Positions 25,801-38,639 of a DNA stretch of 64,000 bases are shown one piece after another. Within the stretch, counting starts at the first letter, position 1. Each line of letters begins with the position of its first letter. The position numbers were made by a program, and so were the translations under genes. This DNA is from Todiramphus chloris collaris (Eukaryota; Chordata; Aves; Coraciiformes; Alcedinidae): assembly GCA_025345505.1 (NCBI GenBank), contig JANVCC010000018.1:37119166-37183165 (forward strand), in the 5' to 3' direction. Below the pieces are notes generated by a model, which did no database searches, was not told where the DNA came from, and was given only the letters and a program-made list of their open reading frames with translations.

Positions 25801-26500
25801 AGCTATTATTGTTTGATAATACTTTATGATATTTATAAATCAACATGCAAAAGACAAGTGATGACTCCTTCAACTGAATGAGCCATTTATATCACTTAAC
25901 CTTACTTGTCTAAAATGTTAAAGCAAACAATATACTACCCTTAGGCATACTACTCATAAACACTTCCCGAAGGTACTTTCTGCCAGATATTTGTAAAATT
26001 AATAAAACCCCATTGTGCTGCACATTTAAAACAAACAAACACACCACCACCCAAAACTGTTCCTAAACAATTGTTCAGGAAGCAAAGTTGGAATTGCTAA
26101 CAGAAAATCACTATCTTCTGCTATGTCATTCTCATGTCACTACCTAATAAAAGTATTAATTGCTGCGGTTGTAATCCAGAGTTCAGGGATACCCATTTTC
26201 CTCTGCAGCTTCAGAAAACATCATTTTGTACTTCTCCCTTGCTGCTTAGCCGTCCTGTTATAAAACAGAAGATTTTGTTCCTTGGCAAAAAGATGGAATT
26301 CACATTTATTTGCAAAAGAGGAACTTAATATTCCTGCTACTCTTGCACAAAACCATATAATTATTTACTAATACCCTCTTAGTCTTGCTTCGGTGTTTTA
26401 AAGATGGATTAGAAGGTGAAAAAGATAAAAATGTACTCAAGGTGAACTCCAGGGAAAATTCCCCCCAAAAAGCATATTCTGTGCATATACCTGGTTTGGA
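25801..26500. other. Intergenic stretch
   Basis: AT-rich sequence with a stretch of ACAAACAAACACACC-like simple sequence near 26032. No gene or element is recognised. Confidence 0.45.
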
Positions 26501-26890
26501 AATCATAGAATCATAGAATCGTCTGGTTGGAAGAGACCTTTAAGATCATCGAGTCCAACCATTCACCCTGCACTGCCAGGGTCCCCTAAACCATGTCCCT
26601 TAGCACCACATCCACACAGTTTTTAAACGCTTCCAGGGATGGGGACTCCACCACCTCCCTGGGCAGCCCATTCCAACGCTTAACTACCCTCTCTGTAAAG
26701 AAATTTTTCCTGATATCTAACCTAAATTTCCCTTGGCGCTACTTGAAGCCATTCCCCCTCGTCCTGTCATTTTTAATTTGGGAGAAGAGGTCGACCCCCA
26801 CCTCCCTACAACCTTCCTTCAGGTAGTTGTAGAGAGCAATAAGGTCCCCCCTGAGCCTCCTCTTCTCCAAACTAAACAATCCCAGCTCCT
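26501..26890 (-). mobile_element. CR1 LINE 3' fragment
   Basis: A CR1 3' end lies in reverse orientation, starting with the doubled tail AATCATAGAATCATAGAATC and running through the 3' UTR (GGTTGGAAGAGACCTTTAAG; CCACCTCCCTGGGCAGCCC) into the last part of ORF2 near 26880. It is 5' truncated there. Confidence 0.93.
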
Positions 26891-27446
26891 AATAATAAGA
26901 CTCAAGCTCAGCCATATAAAGGACACTGGGATGTTGACTTCAATGATATTCAATAAGCTACTCAACAGTGCAGAAAAGGAGCTTGTATCAACAGCTGGTT
27001 CATTTGAGAAGAAAGCCTGTGAGTAAACCAATGCCTCTGCAGCTGGAAACCAGGGTCCACCTTTAAAAGAGGGTACAAAAGAAATGAACTTTGCTGACAT
27101 GCCGATACGGCCTAGAGTACATGCTCAAAGCTTCATCTAAGTACACATCCAAATGAAAAATGCTTGTAAGAATATCTAACACATGAAGGGAAAACTCTTT
27201 TCCTTAAATGCAGTTCTAACATAGGTTGAGAATTACTGTCTCAATCCAGTTATCAAGGTTACAGCTCCCAGCATTCTCCACTCAAAGCATTTCTAAAACG
27301 TAGTGGTCACTTTTCCAAATTGAATTATTTTTCCTTTTCACAGTGTTCACAGTTTTTGTCATTTTTTTCCTTACTTGCCTGCTTTCTTTCTTTTCCATGT
27401 GATCCCTGAAGGAAGGAATCTAGAAAGTAAAAAAAAAAAAAAAAAA
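26891..27446. other. Intergenic stretch up to the assembly gap
   Basis: No gene is recognised. The stretch ends in a poly(A) run that leads into the gap. Confidence 0.5.
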
Positions 27447-27546
27447 NNNNNNNNNNNNNNNNNNNNNNNNNNNNNNNNNNNNNNNNNNNNNNNNNNNNNN
27501 NNNNNNNNNNNNNNNNNNNNNNNNNNNNNNNNNNNNNNNNNNNNNN
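27447..27546. other. Assembly gap (100 N) inside poly(A)
   Basis: Exactly 100 N are flanked by A-runs on both sides; after the gap the A-runs are broken by GGGG and TGAAAAAGGGG (to about 27628). The round number suggests a gap of unknown true size. Frames across it are artefacts. Confidence 0.95.
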
Positions 27547-28475
27547 AAAAAAAAAGGGGAAAAAAAAAAAAAAAAAAAAAAAAAAAATGAAAAAGGGGAA
27601 ATAAAAAAAAAAAAAAAAAAAAAAAAAAGAAAATTTATCACTGAAAATATATTTCTAAATCTCAGAAAAAGAAAAATAAACTTGGAAAGCTCTCATCAGG
27701 ATTCAATGAGGGTCTTTCAGTTTGCTACAAATGGAAATACATATCCAATCCCCTGGTGAAACTACTTGCATCAATCTACCAAACTTCAGTGGAGCAATTG
27801 TTCAGCAAAGGAGCAACCAGGTGGAAGTCCAGTATTGTAAGTACGAATCTGTCCTGCTGAGCTGGCATCACCCACATGACCTGCTGCCTGTGGCTGTCTC
27901 CAAGGTTTAAGCCCACGTCCTTTAAAGCAGTTAGTGTACTTAATATGAGTCAATGGAAATGAGGCATTTACATCATGGTTAGTCACCTAAATACGTTTGC
28001 AGAACAACGTCTTACTCCAGAGAAGGTCACTACGGGGCATTTTTTTTTCATGGGAATCAGGATTAGGTACAATGCCACTGACGGAAATTGCAACAGAAGG
28101 TCCTCAGCCCAGCACTTTGATTTGGAAATGACCACGTCTACAGCAGCAGTCACTTTTCTGAGTAAATGTGAACATTGACTCTTGGTCATTTACAAGAACC
28201 CTGAAATATGGAAAGATTTTTGCCATATCATGTGTTTTCATAATAGAAAGTTTGTCCACAAATGCAGTCCTCAAAAAAAAAAAAACCCCACGAAATAAAA
28301 AAAGAATTGTGACTCAAGGAAAATGGCATCTAGGGCAGAACAGAAAGTGAGCTGACAGCCCTATGAACCCAAAACAGCCCCCAAGAAGATCTGTCTGCCA
28401 GCAGAGCTAGCCGTGGCGTCAGCCAAAGAAGTCAGCCACAAATCCAGACACGGCTGCTGGAAAAACACATTCCAG
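27547..28475. other. Intergenic stretch after the gap
   Basis: A-rich low-complexity sequence to about 27628, then ordinary unique sequence. Nothing is recognised before the coding-like segment at 28476. Confidence 0.45.
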
Positions 28476-28615
28476 GTCCTACACATCGCTGCCAAGTCCA
28501 CCCCATGATTATAGCCACGGACTTTGGAGAACCCAGAGGAAGAAGGTGAAAAGGAATAGGATCAACATTGCCTACAGCGGGAAGAGGCAGTGCCAAAGCA
28601 ACGCTGAAATTACCA
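28476..28615 (+). other. Candidate internal exon of an unknown gene
   Basis: A GC-richer island with several CpGs stands in AT-rich surroundings. After a CATTCCAG acceptor the frame reads SYTSLPSPPHDYSHGLW, then a basic stretch RTQRKKVKRNRINIAY, and ends at ATTACCA before GTAAGT, a strong donor. Entry needs one base to complete a codon and exit is phase 1. The basic run resembles a nuclear-localisation sequence. The acceptor is pyrimidine-poor and I do not recognise the protein, so chance is quite possible. Confidence 0.25.
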
Positions 28616-31600
28616 GTAAGTCCCATTTTACTTTGTTCTTGCACTATTTTAACACAGAGTCGATCTATAGTCTTTCAAAGTTTAAAAGAGATTTTGTCAT
28701 TTTTGGCAGCAAATGCAGCTTTCTTAGTAAACATGATAATGGCCTTACATTACATGGCCTTGTGCCCCAAAGGATTCCAAAGTGTTTTACAAATTTAAGC
28801 CAATATGTGGCCAATGTACACAGAGACCTCTTCATCCACCACTGAGATGTGCTCAGCCTCTAGGACAACCTGTCATAAATGCTTAGCAGAGAAGCTCTCT
28901 GCAGTATTTTAGGCTAGGACATGGTGAATGCTTTACGCTACTGAATCCAAACAAGAAAGTGTAACATAATTATGTGAGCAGAAATTCAGTTTCACACAAC
29001 GCTTTAACTCCTGCTCTTTCAGCTCTACACCTACTCTTAAACTCCTACTACAGTGCCTTTTAGTGTTACAGTTTGATGACAACCTCTGTTTTCTAAAGCC
29101 TCACTCGGTACCGTCCTCAGCTACATGGTTGAACTCTCCTTCCGACTGGTGCATCTAGTGCCCATCTAACCAACCATTACTCCTTCATGTAGATTTCCCA
29201 CCTCTGTTTCCCAGCCAAACTCAACTTCTACTGGGACAGCAATATATCAAGGCAAATAAATTCTGGGTCAAGTCTTGCAGATCTCTTCCCTTTCAGTGAT
29301 TTACTGCACAGTGATAATTTGCCATACGTGATGCTTTCTTTCATAAGCACTGCTGGGTTGTAACTCTCTCCTCCACAAAAAACGAAAAGAACAAAAAAAT
29401 TTCACAAGCAGTACAAAGTTTTTAGGCCCAGTCCACAGTAGGACCATTACTCTTAGCCACAATTTGCTTGTTCTTAATTCTACAATAAAAATATCATTTT
29501 GACTCTAATACCTTTATTAAACCATTTAACTCTCCTTTCCAAAGTAATGAGAACACCAAATGATTTAATTCCTTAAAAAAACTTTATATAGCTAAGCAGA
29601 TTTGTGCAAATGTCTACAGAGATTGAGGGATTTTGAAGTGCAACAAACCATATAAGAAAGGTTTTCAGACACAAAGCCATCCCAAATGCATGCGAAGCTG
29701 ACTGTGACTGCACTTCTAAAAGCATCAGGAAAATCCCAGATATTCTGAACAGTAAATAAAACCAAGCACACTTTTAAACTTTACCTCCAAGACAGGCATA
29801 AGGGCACATATTTATCTTCAAGAGATGCTAGGAAAAAAAAGCTTTTAAATTCCACTTGCTTTTGACTTTCTCTTTTTCCTATCTCCCTAAATATTTCCTC
29901 TGGTAACAGGGCTGATTTTTACAGCTGTCATTCATGCTGCACATAATTCTGGCAAATTCAGGGCCACCACAGATTCCTCTCAGAATAATCATTGTAAAAA
30001 TGTCAAGCTCTGATTCTTTTATTTTAAGCTTTTGAAAACAGAGAATCTTCTAAACATAATATGTTTTTGGTCACATGTGAATAACAAATATTAACTGCCA
30101 GTCTGACTCTGAAACATTCACCCTAATGCTCAGCAGACAGTCCCATCCACTTAGTGCACTGGAATGTGTCACACGGTACTACATCATGCATTCAAGAACA
30201 GATCCAGGCATTTTTGTTTTTTAGTTGATGAACTATCACTTCACAGGGACCAGGTAGGAAATCTATTATGCTTTAGCACAAGTGATAAAAACATGTCAAA
30301 ATTGACTATATTTACCTTAGGAAATGTCTATAAATCAGCTACATACTAGCCTTGAGAAACTGCTTTGAAAAGCTCACACACCTTAGGAGACTTGAAATAA
30401 AACCATTTACTATACCTTTTAACTATGTCATTACACATCTAGTAAAAGCAAGCAGATGTAATAGAGTTGAGCCTGTCAAACTCAAGCTGGGCTGAATTTC
30501 AGTGTTCTTATTTTCCTTACAAAGCTTCTCGTATTTGAAAACTGAGGAGGATGTGCTAGAACTGGATCACACAGTCTGATTTCCCAAGTCATTAAATCAC
30601 ACCCAGTTACTCCTGTGCTGGGTGCAGCTGGCTGACCTTGGCTAAGGCATCTGCGCCTGGCTCTGGTGAGTCCAGCGCACAGATCTAGTGCCAGGGGTCT
30701 GGTTTGATTTGAAGATGTCCAGAGATGGAGACACTAACATTCCCCACAATGGTATTTTCCAAAGGCTAACCTTCTCTCCGTTAAAAACTCGTATCTTATT
30801 TCCAATGTGACTTTGTCTGGCTTCAGTTTCAGGCCGTTGGTTTTCATTATTCTTTGGACAAATAAACCTGGTCATAATCATGTACATAGATATACAGCCC
30901 TGACAGTCCTATGCTGTCTTCTCTGCAAAGGCAGACTATCTCATGTGTTAAGAAAAGAAAAACCCAGCTAGAGAAGAGATTGCAATACAAAAAAAATAAT
31001 TTTTTTTTAATTTTTTTTTTAAAGAGACAACAGCATCCACAAAAGACATGTAGTGCTTCAAGACTGCAGTCTTTTCTTGAACTTCTCACCACCAACGCCT
31101 TGCTGGCAGTTGCCTCCACAGAAACCCTACCCACAGCAGCTAGTGGTGAAAATACTTTTCCTGCTCCCATTTTTCTTGATGGGTGATCCAAGTTTATTCC
31201 TCTGTTTGCCACATTTCAAAGACAAACATGTAATGCCAATCTCTCCTAGTGCTTGTTTGACTGCTGGTCTCAGCTGAGGTGGCTGCAGAAAATCACACCA
31301 GCATTTTAATGAGGAATTCAGAGAAGTTAAAAGACCTTTCCATTGGTGTTTAAATCTCACACAAACAGCAGGCTGCAGCTGTAGCCTTTGCCACCTATGG
31401 ATAAATGTATTATTTTAGAACATGGCCAAGACCTCCTTGTAGGAGGTCCTGCAGGAGTGGAGCCAACAAGTGATTATGAAAGGCAGCCTAAAGAACATTT
31501 GACACTGTTTTCTGCCTACGCTTAACAAGCACCTCGTAGTTCGGGCTGCAGTTTGCACGATTTTGGCTTTTAGAAAATATGAAACACCTTAGTAGATGGA

Positions 31601-32550
31601 TTTTACGTCTAGAAGATTTCATCAGAGGCACTGAACCCACCCAATTTTATTACTTATACTTTCAAAAAGTTGGGAAAAGCTTCAAAGTCGCATCTGAAGA
31701 ATTCATGAACTTATCCTAAAAAAATACCTGGAGCTCTGGCATCCATGCACTGTTTTTAAACATAAACATGGACAAAAAATCTACTCTTCAAATAAATCTT
31801 ACCAGAGTTATTTTCTTAAACAAAAAAAAAACCCAAACAATTTTATTTATTATCTTGTATTTCATTTCCTTTGAATAAACAAGCCTTTATTTACTACCTC
31901 TTGAGATACCATTCAGTATGTCACACACAGCCCTAGTTTTCTTTGCGATTCGGTCACTGGGATGGAATAACTAACTGGCAACTGAGAACATTTGAATCAA
32001 ATAAATGCAAAGAGCAGAAGCTGCTGACTGGGCAGAGCTACAAAGGTGAAGAGAAGGGCAGCTTCCATGTTGGGAGAGAAGCTGGGACCACTGTTAGGAA
32101 CACACTTCATTCGGAGGACTGGAGATTGATTGCTTCCCTCTCCATCTCTTTTCTTATGATTTTAACAAGACACTCAGGGCTTGACCCACAAAGGGACTTG
32201 GGCAAGTGATGACAAGAATCACAATGTCTATCTTACACACTGCATGGCCATTAGTCTGAAATCCATAGCTCTGAACAGCCACTGGTGCTCTTTACACTGT
32301 GCACAAGGCTATTAGGAAGGTTGATTGATAACTGGGACCATACCAGGAAGCCAACAGAAAATGCTACAGAGAAGTGCCTTGTACCCTGTCCATTTGCAAT
32401 TTTAATTTGGATAAAATGGTGTAAACAACCCTAAAAGAATCGATTAGAGCCCAGCTCCAGTCTCCCCCAAGTAACATTCACTTATTTGGATACAAAGCCA
32501 TCTGTCAAGGTGGCTACACAGTAGCCCAGCTTCAAAAGGAAGATTCGTAT
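28616..32550. other. Intergenic stretch
   Basis: No gene or clear element is recognised. T- and A-runs occur near 31000-31020, and open frames near there are low complexity. Confidence 0.45.
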
Positions 32551-32897
32551 AATGGTTTAATCCCAGCTGTCAACCAAGCACCACAAAGCCCCTCCCTCAC
32601 TCCACCCTGGTGGGATGGGGGAGAGAATCAAAAAGGTGAAAGTGAGAAGACTCATGAGTTGAGATAAAGACAGTTCAACAGGTAAAGCAAAAGCCATGTG
32701 CACACAAGCAAAGCAAAATAAGGAATTCATTCACCACTTTCCATCAGCAGGCAGGTGCTCAGCCATCTCCAGCAACGTGGGGCTCCATCACGCATAATGG
32801 TTACTCAGGAATATAAATGCCATAACTCCAAACATCCTTCCCCCCTTCCTTCTTCTTTCCCCAGTTTTATATGATGAGCATGACATCATATGGTATA
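32551..32897. mobile_element. Partial ERVL-type LTR, cut short by a second LTR
   Basis: The left part of an avian ERVL LTR starts at TGGTTTAATCCCAGCTGTCA (consensus begins TGTGGTTTAA, from memory), followed by the typical CACTCCACCCTGGTGGGATG block. It stops at ATGACATCATATGGTAT, exactly where a second LTR begins. The expected right half does not resume after that LTR. Confidence 0.7.
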
Positions 32898-33696
32898 TGT
32901 GGTGGTTTGACCTTGTCTGGATGCCAGGTGCCCACCAAGCCACTCCATCACTCCCCCGCCTCCTTCTCTCAGCTGGACCAGGGGGGAAGAAAATAAGATG
33001 AAATTCATACGTTAAGACAAAGGCAGTGTAATGAAAAGCAAAGCAAGGCCACACGTATGGAAGCAAAAGAAAACAGGATTTATTCTCTCCTTCCCATCAG
33101 CAGGCGATGTCCATCCTTTTTCAGGAAGCAGGGCTCTAAACATGTACCAGTTGCTCCAGAGGACAAGTGGATGCACCCCTTCACTTTTTCTTTTTCTTGC
33201 TTTTATAGTTAAACTGATGTCATATGGTATGGAATATCTCTTTGATCAGTTTGGGTGAGTTGTCTTGCCCACCCCAATCCCACTGCAGGGGGAGTGCTGG
33301 AAAGCAGCCTTGGTGCTGTGCGAGCCCTGCCCAGCAGCAGCCACCAGACGGGTGTGTTGTCAGCACCTTTCCAGCTCTCACTGCAAAGCACGGCACTGGG
33401 AGGGCTGCTGTGGGGAAAATTATCTCCAGCTCAGTCAGACACAATACAGTATGGAATATCCCTTTGGTCAGCTGGGATCAGCTGTCCCAGATGTGTCCCC
33501 TCTCAGCTTCTTGTGTAGCCCCAGTCTATTCACTGGTGGGGTGAGAAGCAGAAAAGGTGTTGACTCTGTGTAAGCGCAGCTCAGCAGTAACAAAAACATT
33601 CCTGTATTATCAACACTATTTTCAGCACAAATCCAAAACATAGCCCCATACCAGCTACTATGAAGCTGGAACTCTGTCCCAGCCAAACTCAGCACA
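32898..33696. mobile_element. ERVL-type LTR (solo)
   Basis: The LTR begins TGTGGTGGTTTGACCTTGTC and ends CAGCCAAACTCAGCACA. Internally it carries blocks typical of avian ERVL LTRs, including GATGTCATATGGTATGGAAT and ATTCCTGTATTATCAACACT. Its ATATGGTATGGAAT block is homologous to the point where the preceding LTR fragment breaks off, so the pair may be a nested insertion or a recombination product. No clean target duplication is visible. Confidence 0.75.
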
Positions 33697-34116
33697 ACTG
33701 GAAACTGCCCCTTATTACCATAAGCTGATGAATACTCTTCCTCTTCAGTATTCTTCTGGGGAAAGAACTGCCCTAGGTTTCCCATTAACCAGCAGTGAAT
33801 AATACCATATTTGTGAAGTGCTGCTGACTGCTGGTTTTTTGTCCTGATCGTAAGATTTGTATTGATCACATAAATTTGTGATGATTGTAGCCTGGACTCA
33901 CTTCTTGGGCTGGCTGACTCCAAGGTGTTCATCAGAGGAGCACCACCAAGTCTGAGGATTGTCAAGTGATGGAGGTGATGTACCCAGACATAAAAAAAAA
34001 AAAGAAATAAAAGTAGGAATGGCAGAGAAACTAGGGGCTTCACTTGCAAATTTTGACCACCGTACTGTATGAACTGTGCTGATATGTTGCTCTTATTGGC
34101 TGCTTTTAGACATATT
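33697..34116. other. Sequence after the LTR pair
   Basis: Unique sequence with a short A-run near 33992. A long minus-strand frame crosses it into the LTR and is not considered real. Confidence 0.4.
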
Positions 34117-34860
34117 ATAGAATCATAGAATCATAGAATAGAAAGGGTTGGAAGGGACTGCTGGAGATCATAAAGTCCAACCCCCCTGCCAGAGCAGGAT
34201 CACCTAGGGCAGGCCACACAGGAACAGATCCAGGCAGGTTTTGAAAGTCTCTAGAGGAGACTCCACCACCTCCCTGGGCAGCCTGTTCCAGTGCTCCATC
34301 ACCCTCACAGGAAAGAAGTTTTTCCTGATGCGGAGGTGGAACTTCCTGTGTTCCAGTTTGTGACCAAAAGAGACTGGCCCCTTCTACTTGACACCCACAC
34401 TTCAGATATTTGTAAACATTAATAAGATCCCCTCTCAGTCTTCTCCAGACTAAACAGCCACAGGTCTCTCAGCCTTTCCTCATAAGAGAGATGTTCCAGT
34501 CCCTTAATCATCTTTGGAGCACTCCGTTGGACTCTCTCTAGTATTTCCCTGTCCCTCTTGAACTGGGGATACCAGAACAGGACACAATACTCCAAATGTG
34601 GTTTCACCAGTACAGAGTAGAGGGGAAGGAGAACCTCCCTTGATCTGCTGGACACACTCTTCTTTATGGACCCCAGGATACCATTGACCTTCTTGGCCAC
34701 AAGGGCACATTGCTGTCCTGTGAATAACTTACTGTACACCAGGACTCCAAGGTCCTTCTCCATGGAACTGCTTTCCAGCATGTCTACACCTAAGCTGTAC
34801 TCGTGCATGGGGTTATTGCTCCACAGGTGTGGGACTCTACACTTGTAGCTACTCACCAAG
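34117..34860 (-). mobile_element. CR1 LINE 3' fragment, well preserved
   Basis: A CR1 copy in reverse orientation with a triple tail repeat at its low-coordinate end (ATAGAATCATAGAATCATAG) and the final part of ORF2. On the minus strand a frame from 34859 to 34419 reads [31 protein letters not shown] and LEHLSYEERLRDLWLF, the conserved CR1 reverse-transcriptase C terminus. It is 5' truncated, and frame preservation suggests a fairly recent insertion. Confidence 0.95.
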
Positions 34861-37800
34861 GTGTGTTTTCTGCAGCATTGCCTGTTGCTTACAACTTCAG
34901 CCCAGAGGGACTACGTATGCCCCTGCATCAGAGCAGTAGGGAACATCCTGCCTTTACATTCTTCCAGAAGAGAGGCATTCATCCACAGGAGGAGATCAAG
35001 AGAAGCATGGGGGCAAGGGACAAAAGAGATGTAGTAACCAGAGGAAGGTAACAGAAAGTAGGAAGAAGGGGGGAAATCAGTGTGACAGATGGATTGTAAC
35101 AAGTTTCCATACAAGCCAGAAGTCACAAACGAGAAAAGAAGAAGCCCCCTTTGAGACCATTAAGGCAGGGGAGTCTGGACAAGCAATCTAATATATGAGA
35201 GGCATGGATGGAGTTGTGAAGGCCTTCAGCATTTAACTGGGAATGGAGCAGCTTGACTCTATCCAAGAAGGGGCTCTTGAGGCTAAAACTGGAAGACAAT
35301 ATATACCATGGACCCTTGTAGAATTACTAGCCCTTCTTTAAGAGGTTTGGGCCTGGCAGCAGATATCTAGCTACTCAAACACGTCAAGGACATGCACAAG
35401 TAGCAAGACTACTGGAAAGCCAGCTACTAAAGAGAACTCCAGACTGAGAAAGTCAGCAAGCCAGACAATGATGTGAGGAAAGAGTTCAAACTCACCCATA
35501 TATAAATAAAACAGTAACATGACATTTTGTTAGTCCAGTTAGCTCTCCAGCATTGCAACGCATCTGGCATCAGATAACACGTCTAATTCAAGAAATTAAG
35601 GTGGAGAACAAACGCAACTGGCACAGCTGTGTTTCTAAAAAATATGGATTGCTAAACTAAGAGTGCAGCTTTGCAGCAAAAGTCACTATGCTACTCAACC
35701 TGGAAAATGAATTACTGTAAAACTAACTGCAAGAACCAGGTAGTGATTCCCACCAGCACACTGCAAAGCCTGAGGTTTTCAGGGCCTGGCTTAGTCTTCA
35801 TGTGCTTGGTGCTGACCAAGTTGCTTCAAAGTTAGCTCAGGAACCGGTTAGCTCTAGGCTGTTTTAAATCAGCGTTCTAGAATTCAAATACAAGATTCGG
35901 CAATTTGTGCTCAAGTTGTTCACGCTTTCACCTTTCCGCTCTGCTTATCTTGGATGTATTATTGAACATATTACAGCTGAAAATAAACCAAAACAACTGT
36001 TGGGCTGTGGCAGTGAAATGAAAAGCAACTGAGCATGTCTTCCAAAGTAAGGTAAACAATGGATTGAGCAAGTTGGGTGAAGCATGCCTGATGATTTTCA
36101 GTTGGGGTGTTAAGACTGTTACTTATTACACTGTTCACAACTAGTTGCCAGCTTACCTCGTTGTCTCTTTTTTATTTATTTTTCCACTTGATGTGGAATA
36201 TCAGGGTATATAGTATTTTCAAGTATGGAGAGGGGAATGAAAGCGATGTTATCTTAAAATGTTCTTTTTCTGTGCATGTGCATAATGCCTAAAGCAGGAC
36301 TGTACTGGAAATTATGGTTACAATATTTTCTAAAGGAAAAGGTCAGCCTAAGTAAGAAAGAAGGAGGATGATCTCATATTTCTGACAGTTCAGATACAAG
36401 CAAAACTTAGCACCAATAAGTTATGTCATCTGTTAAATTTAAATACACAGAATGCCTCTGTACATTTTGCACTGTTATGACAAGGCTGTACAGAACAAGG
36501 GTAAATATGCCACATGAAATAGCTATATGTACATGGTTACTTGCATCTATTCTTATCTTTAAATAAATCAACCAAACATTAAAGCCAGCATGGTATGCTG
36601 TTCTCTCTTAAGAGACCTAAGCTGTGCCACATTAAACAACATAGTAAGCATAAATTTATATTTGGCCAGAATTACACTGAAAGTTATAGCTTAGTGTCTT
36701 ACTCATTGAGATACTGTCCATCCTGACCTTGGCTGTAGCTTCATATTTTACACACCATTACTGTCATAGTAACAGACAGAGCCAACAATAATTTGCTCAT
36801 ACAATTTACAATACATTGTCTTCCAGCCACACTGAGGGGTCTTTAACCATCAGCAGATGTGTTGCTTGTATTAGCTACATCTGAACAAAGCAGAATCTAT
36901 TCAGTCCTAAAGCCCCTATGGCTGCTTGGCTGTGTCTTGAGCTTAGTGCATAGCTAATTTGGTGTTCAGACCATTCTAACTAATTACAGCATGGCTGAGG
37001 AATTTCAGAAGCTTTAGTCCCCAACCTGCTGCCTAAACTTCACACATTTCTCCTGTTCCTGGCGTCTGATCTTAGGAGTCCAGCCTCAGAGAGGTTAATC
37101 AGCAACTAATACTGTAGCTGCTCTGTGATGTTCAGTCCTTAAAACTGTTTGTACGTGAATACCATCCAAAGCTTATTTCACCACAATCCTACAAACATTG
37201 AAGGTCACTTTTTAAATGCTTAACATTTGTGCTTCATTACTGAGTTACAAAGTCTTGTACAAACTATATATTCATGCTAACATTCCTAAAAAGAAACTTA
37301 TGTAAAGAAGATAAACCACCATTACTGTTGTCTCATGTGAAAGACAGGAGGACTGTGGTGTTCATTAACATGTAGGTATGGACCTACCCCTGGAGGCAAG
37401 GCATTAAAGAAAGAGGAAAGTGGACAGAAAAAGAGGCAAGTCCCTAGTTCCAGGTTTAACTTCCTGATACAGCAATACAAATGCATCCAGCAAAGTGCAA
37501 TAAAGAACACAGATATTCTTACATTTTTTTCTGGGTATAAAGTCATCATGACCTGGTGAAAACTTGGCTAGGATCAATAACTAACTTAAACCAGTTGTCC
37601 ATGAACTCAGATTCTCAATGAGTTCTCTCATGAACTCAAATCTGGGCAGAAAAGCTCTCCAGCTTCAGAGATCAGTAGGCTGAGAGCTACAACTGCTATT
37701 TTTAACAGCTGAAGTAGGCAAAGAATTGCCTTCCCAGAAAGTTCCCCAAACAACTTTTGCTTTGTATTAAAAGAATATGAAGGAAAAAAAGAAACAGCTC

Positions 37801-38639
37801 AGAATGCTGCAATATATTTTTACTCTTAATGCCCCCCCCCCCCCCCCAAATTTTTGCTCTTTTCAGATTAAGAACTAGAGGACAAGGAACAAGGCAAGTC
37901 TGAAACAGATGGAGTTGTCTTAGACAACAAGTATTTTCCCCTGCCCACTTGTTCCTTCTTTTATCAGTAGTTCCTTGCACATTTTACCTAGTGTACAGCC
38001 TCGTCTTTTTAATACCTTGATCCTTTCATTTTTTTCCCTTCCTAGTATCCATAAGATCCCTCCCTGACATCTGGATGTTAAACCTACCATGGCAGCACAA
38101 TGTAGAACATGGTGTTTATAAAGCTTGTTGTCTATTTTGATGTGGTGACTCCACAGCCCAAACATTTTGCTCTCAAGCCTGACATAGACAGACTGTAAGG
38201 GAAACATACAGCTGTAGAGGAGTGTTCTTGTGCTCACTAGAAAATGGGAATTTAGGTTCAGAATTTCCCCTTCTTCTTCTTACTGCTTCTACAGGAGATA
38301 TTATTTCTCTAAGCTGATTCCCAGCTGCTTTATTAGTCTCTTGAGTCCCTTGCCAGATAATACATAATCCCAAACAGCCTAAAGTTTGCTGGAAGTTCCA
38401 CCGAGGGTCTGGATGCAGGATAACTGCATCCCAGAAAAAAGGCAGCTTTATACTTCCTCCCCTGGGCGTCCTTTTTGCTCCTTGGACAAAGTAGAGCATC
38501 CGGACTTCATATTTCATTTCTTTCTTTCTGCTTCCCTTTCTGCAGTTCTGATGCATCAAGCCTTCTGCTTCTTTGTAAAATCCAGGTGAATTTGCTGTAA
38601 AATTAGATGTTGGTCTAACTACAGCCAACTGGATGTTTA
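34861..38639. other. Intergenic stretch
   Basis: No gene is recognised. A C-run of about 17 bases lies at about 37832-37848. A minus-strand frame of 151 codons (38628 down to 38173) follows directly downstream of the L1-like remnant. It has no motif I can name and may be decayed sequence of the same element. Confidence 0.4.
37832..37848. repeat. Homopolymer C run
   Basis: About 17 consecutive C residues stand in AT-rich sequence. The minus strand is a G-run able in principle to form a G-quadruplex. Its length is prone to sequencing error. Confidence 0.8.

Noticed and set aside
27375-27641. Frames spanning the assembly gap
   Set aside because: They consist of poly-lysine or poly-phenylalanine codons and unknown bases; artefacts of the A-run and N block.
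33468-34049. Minus-strand open frame of 193 codons
   Set aside because: It runs across the edge of an ERVL-type LTR into flanking sequence and has no family motif; the hydrophobic start comes from an A/T run.
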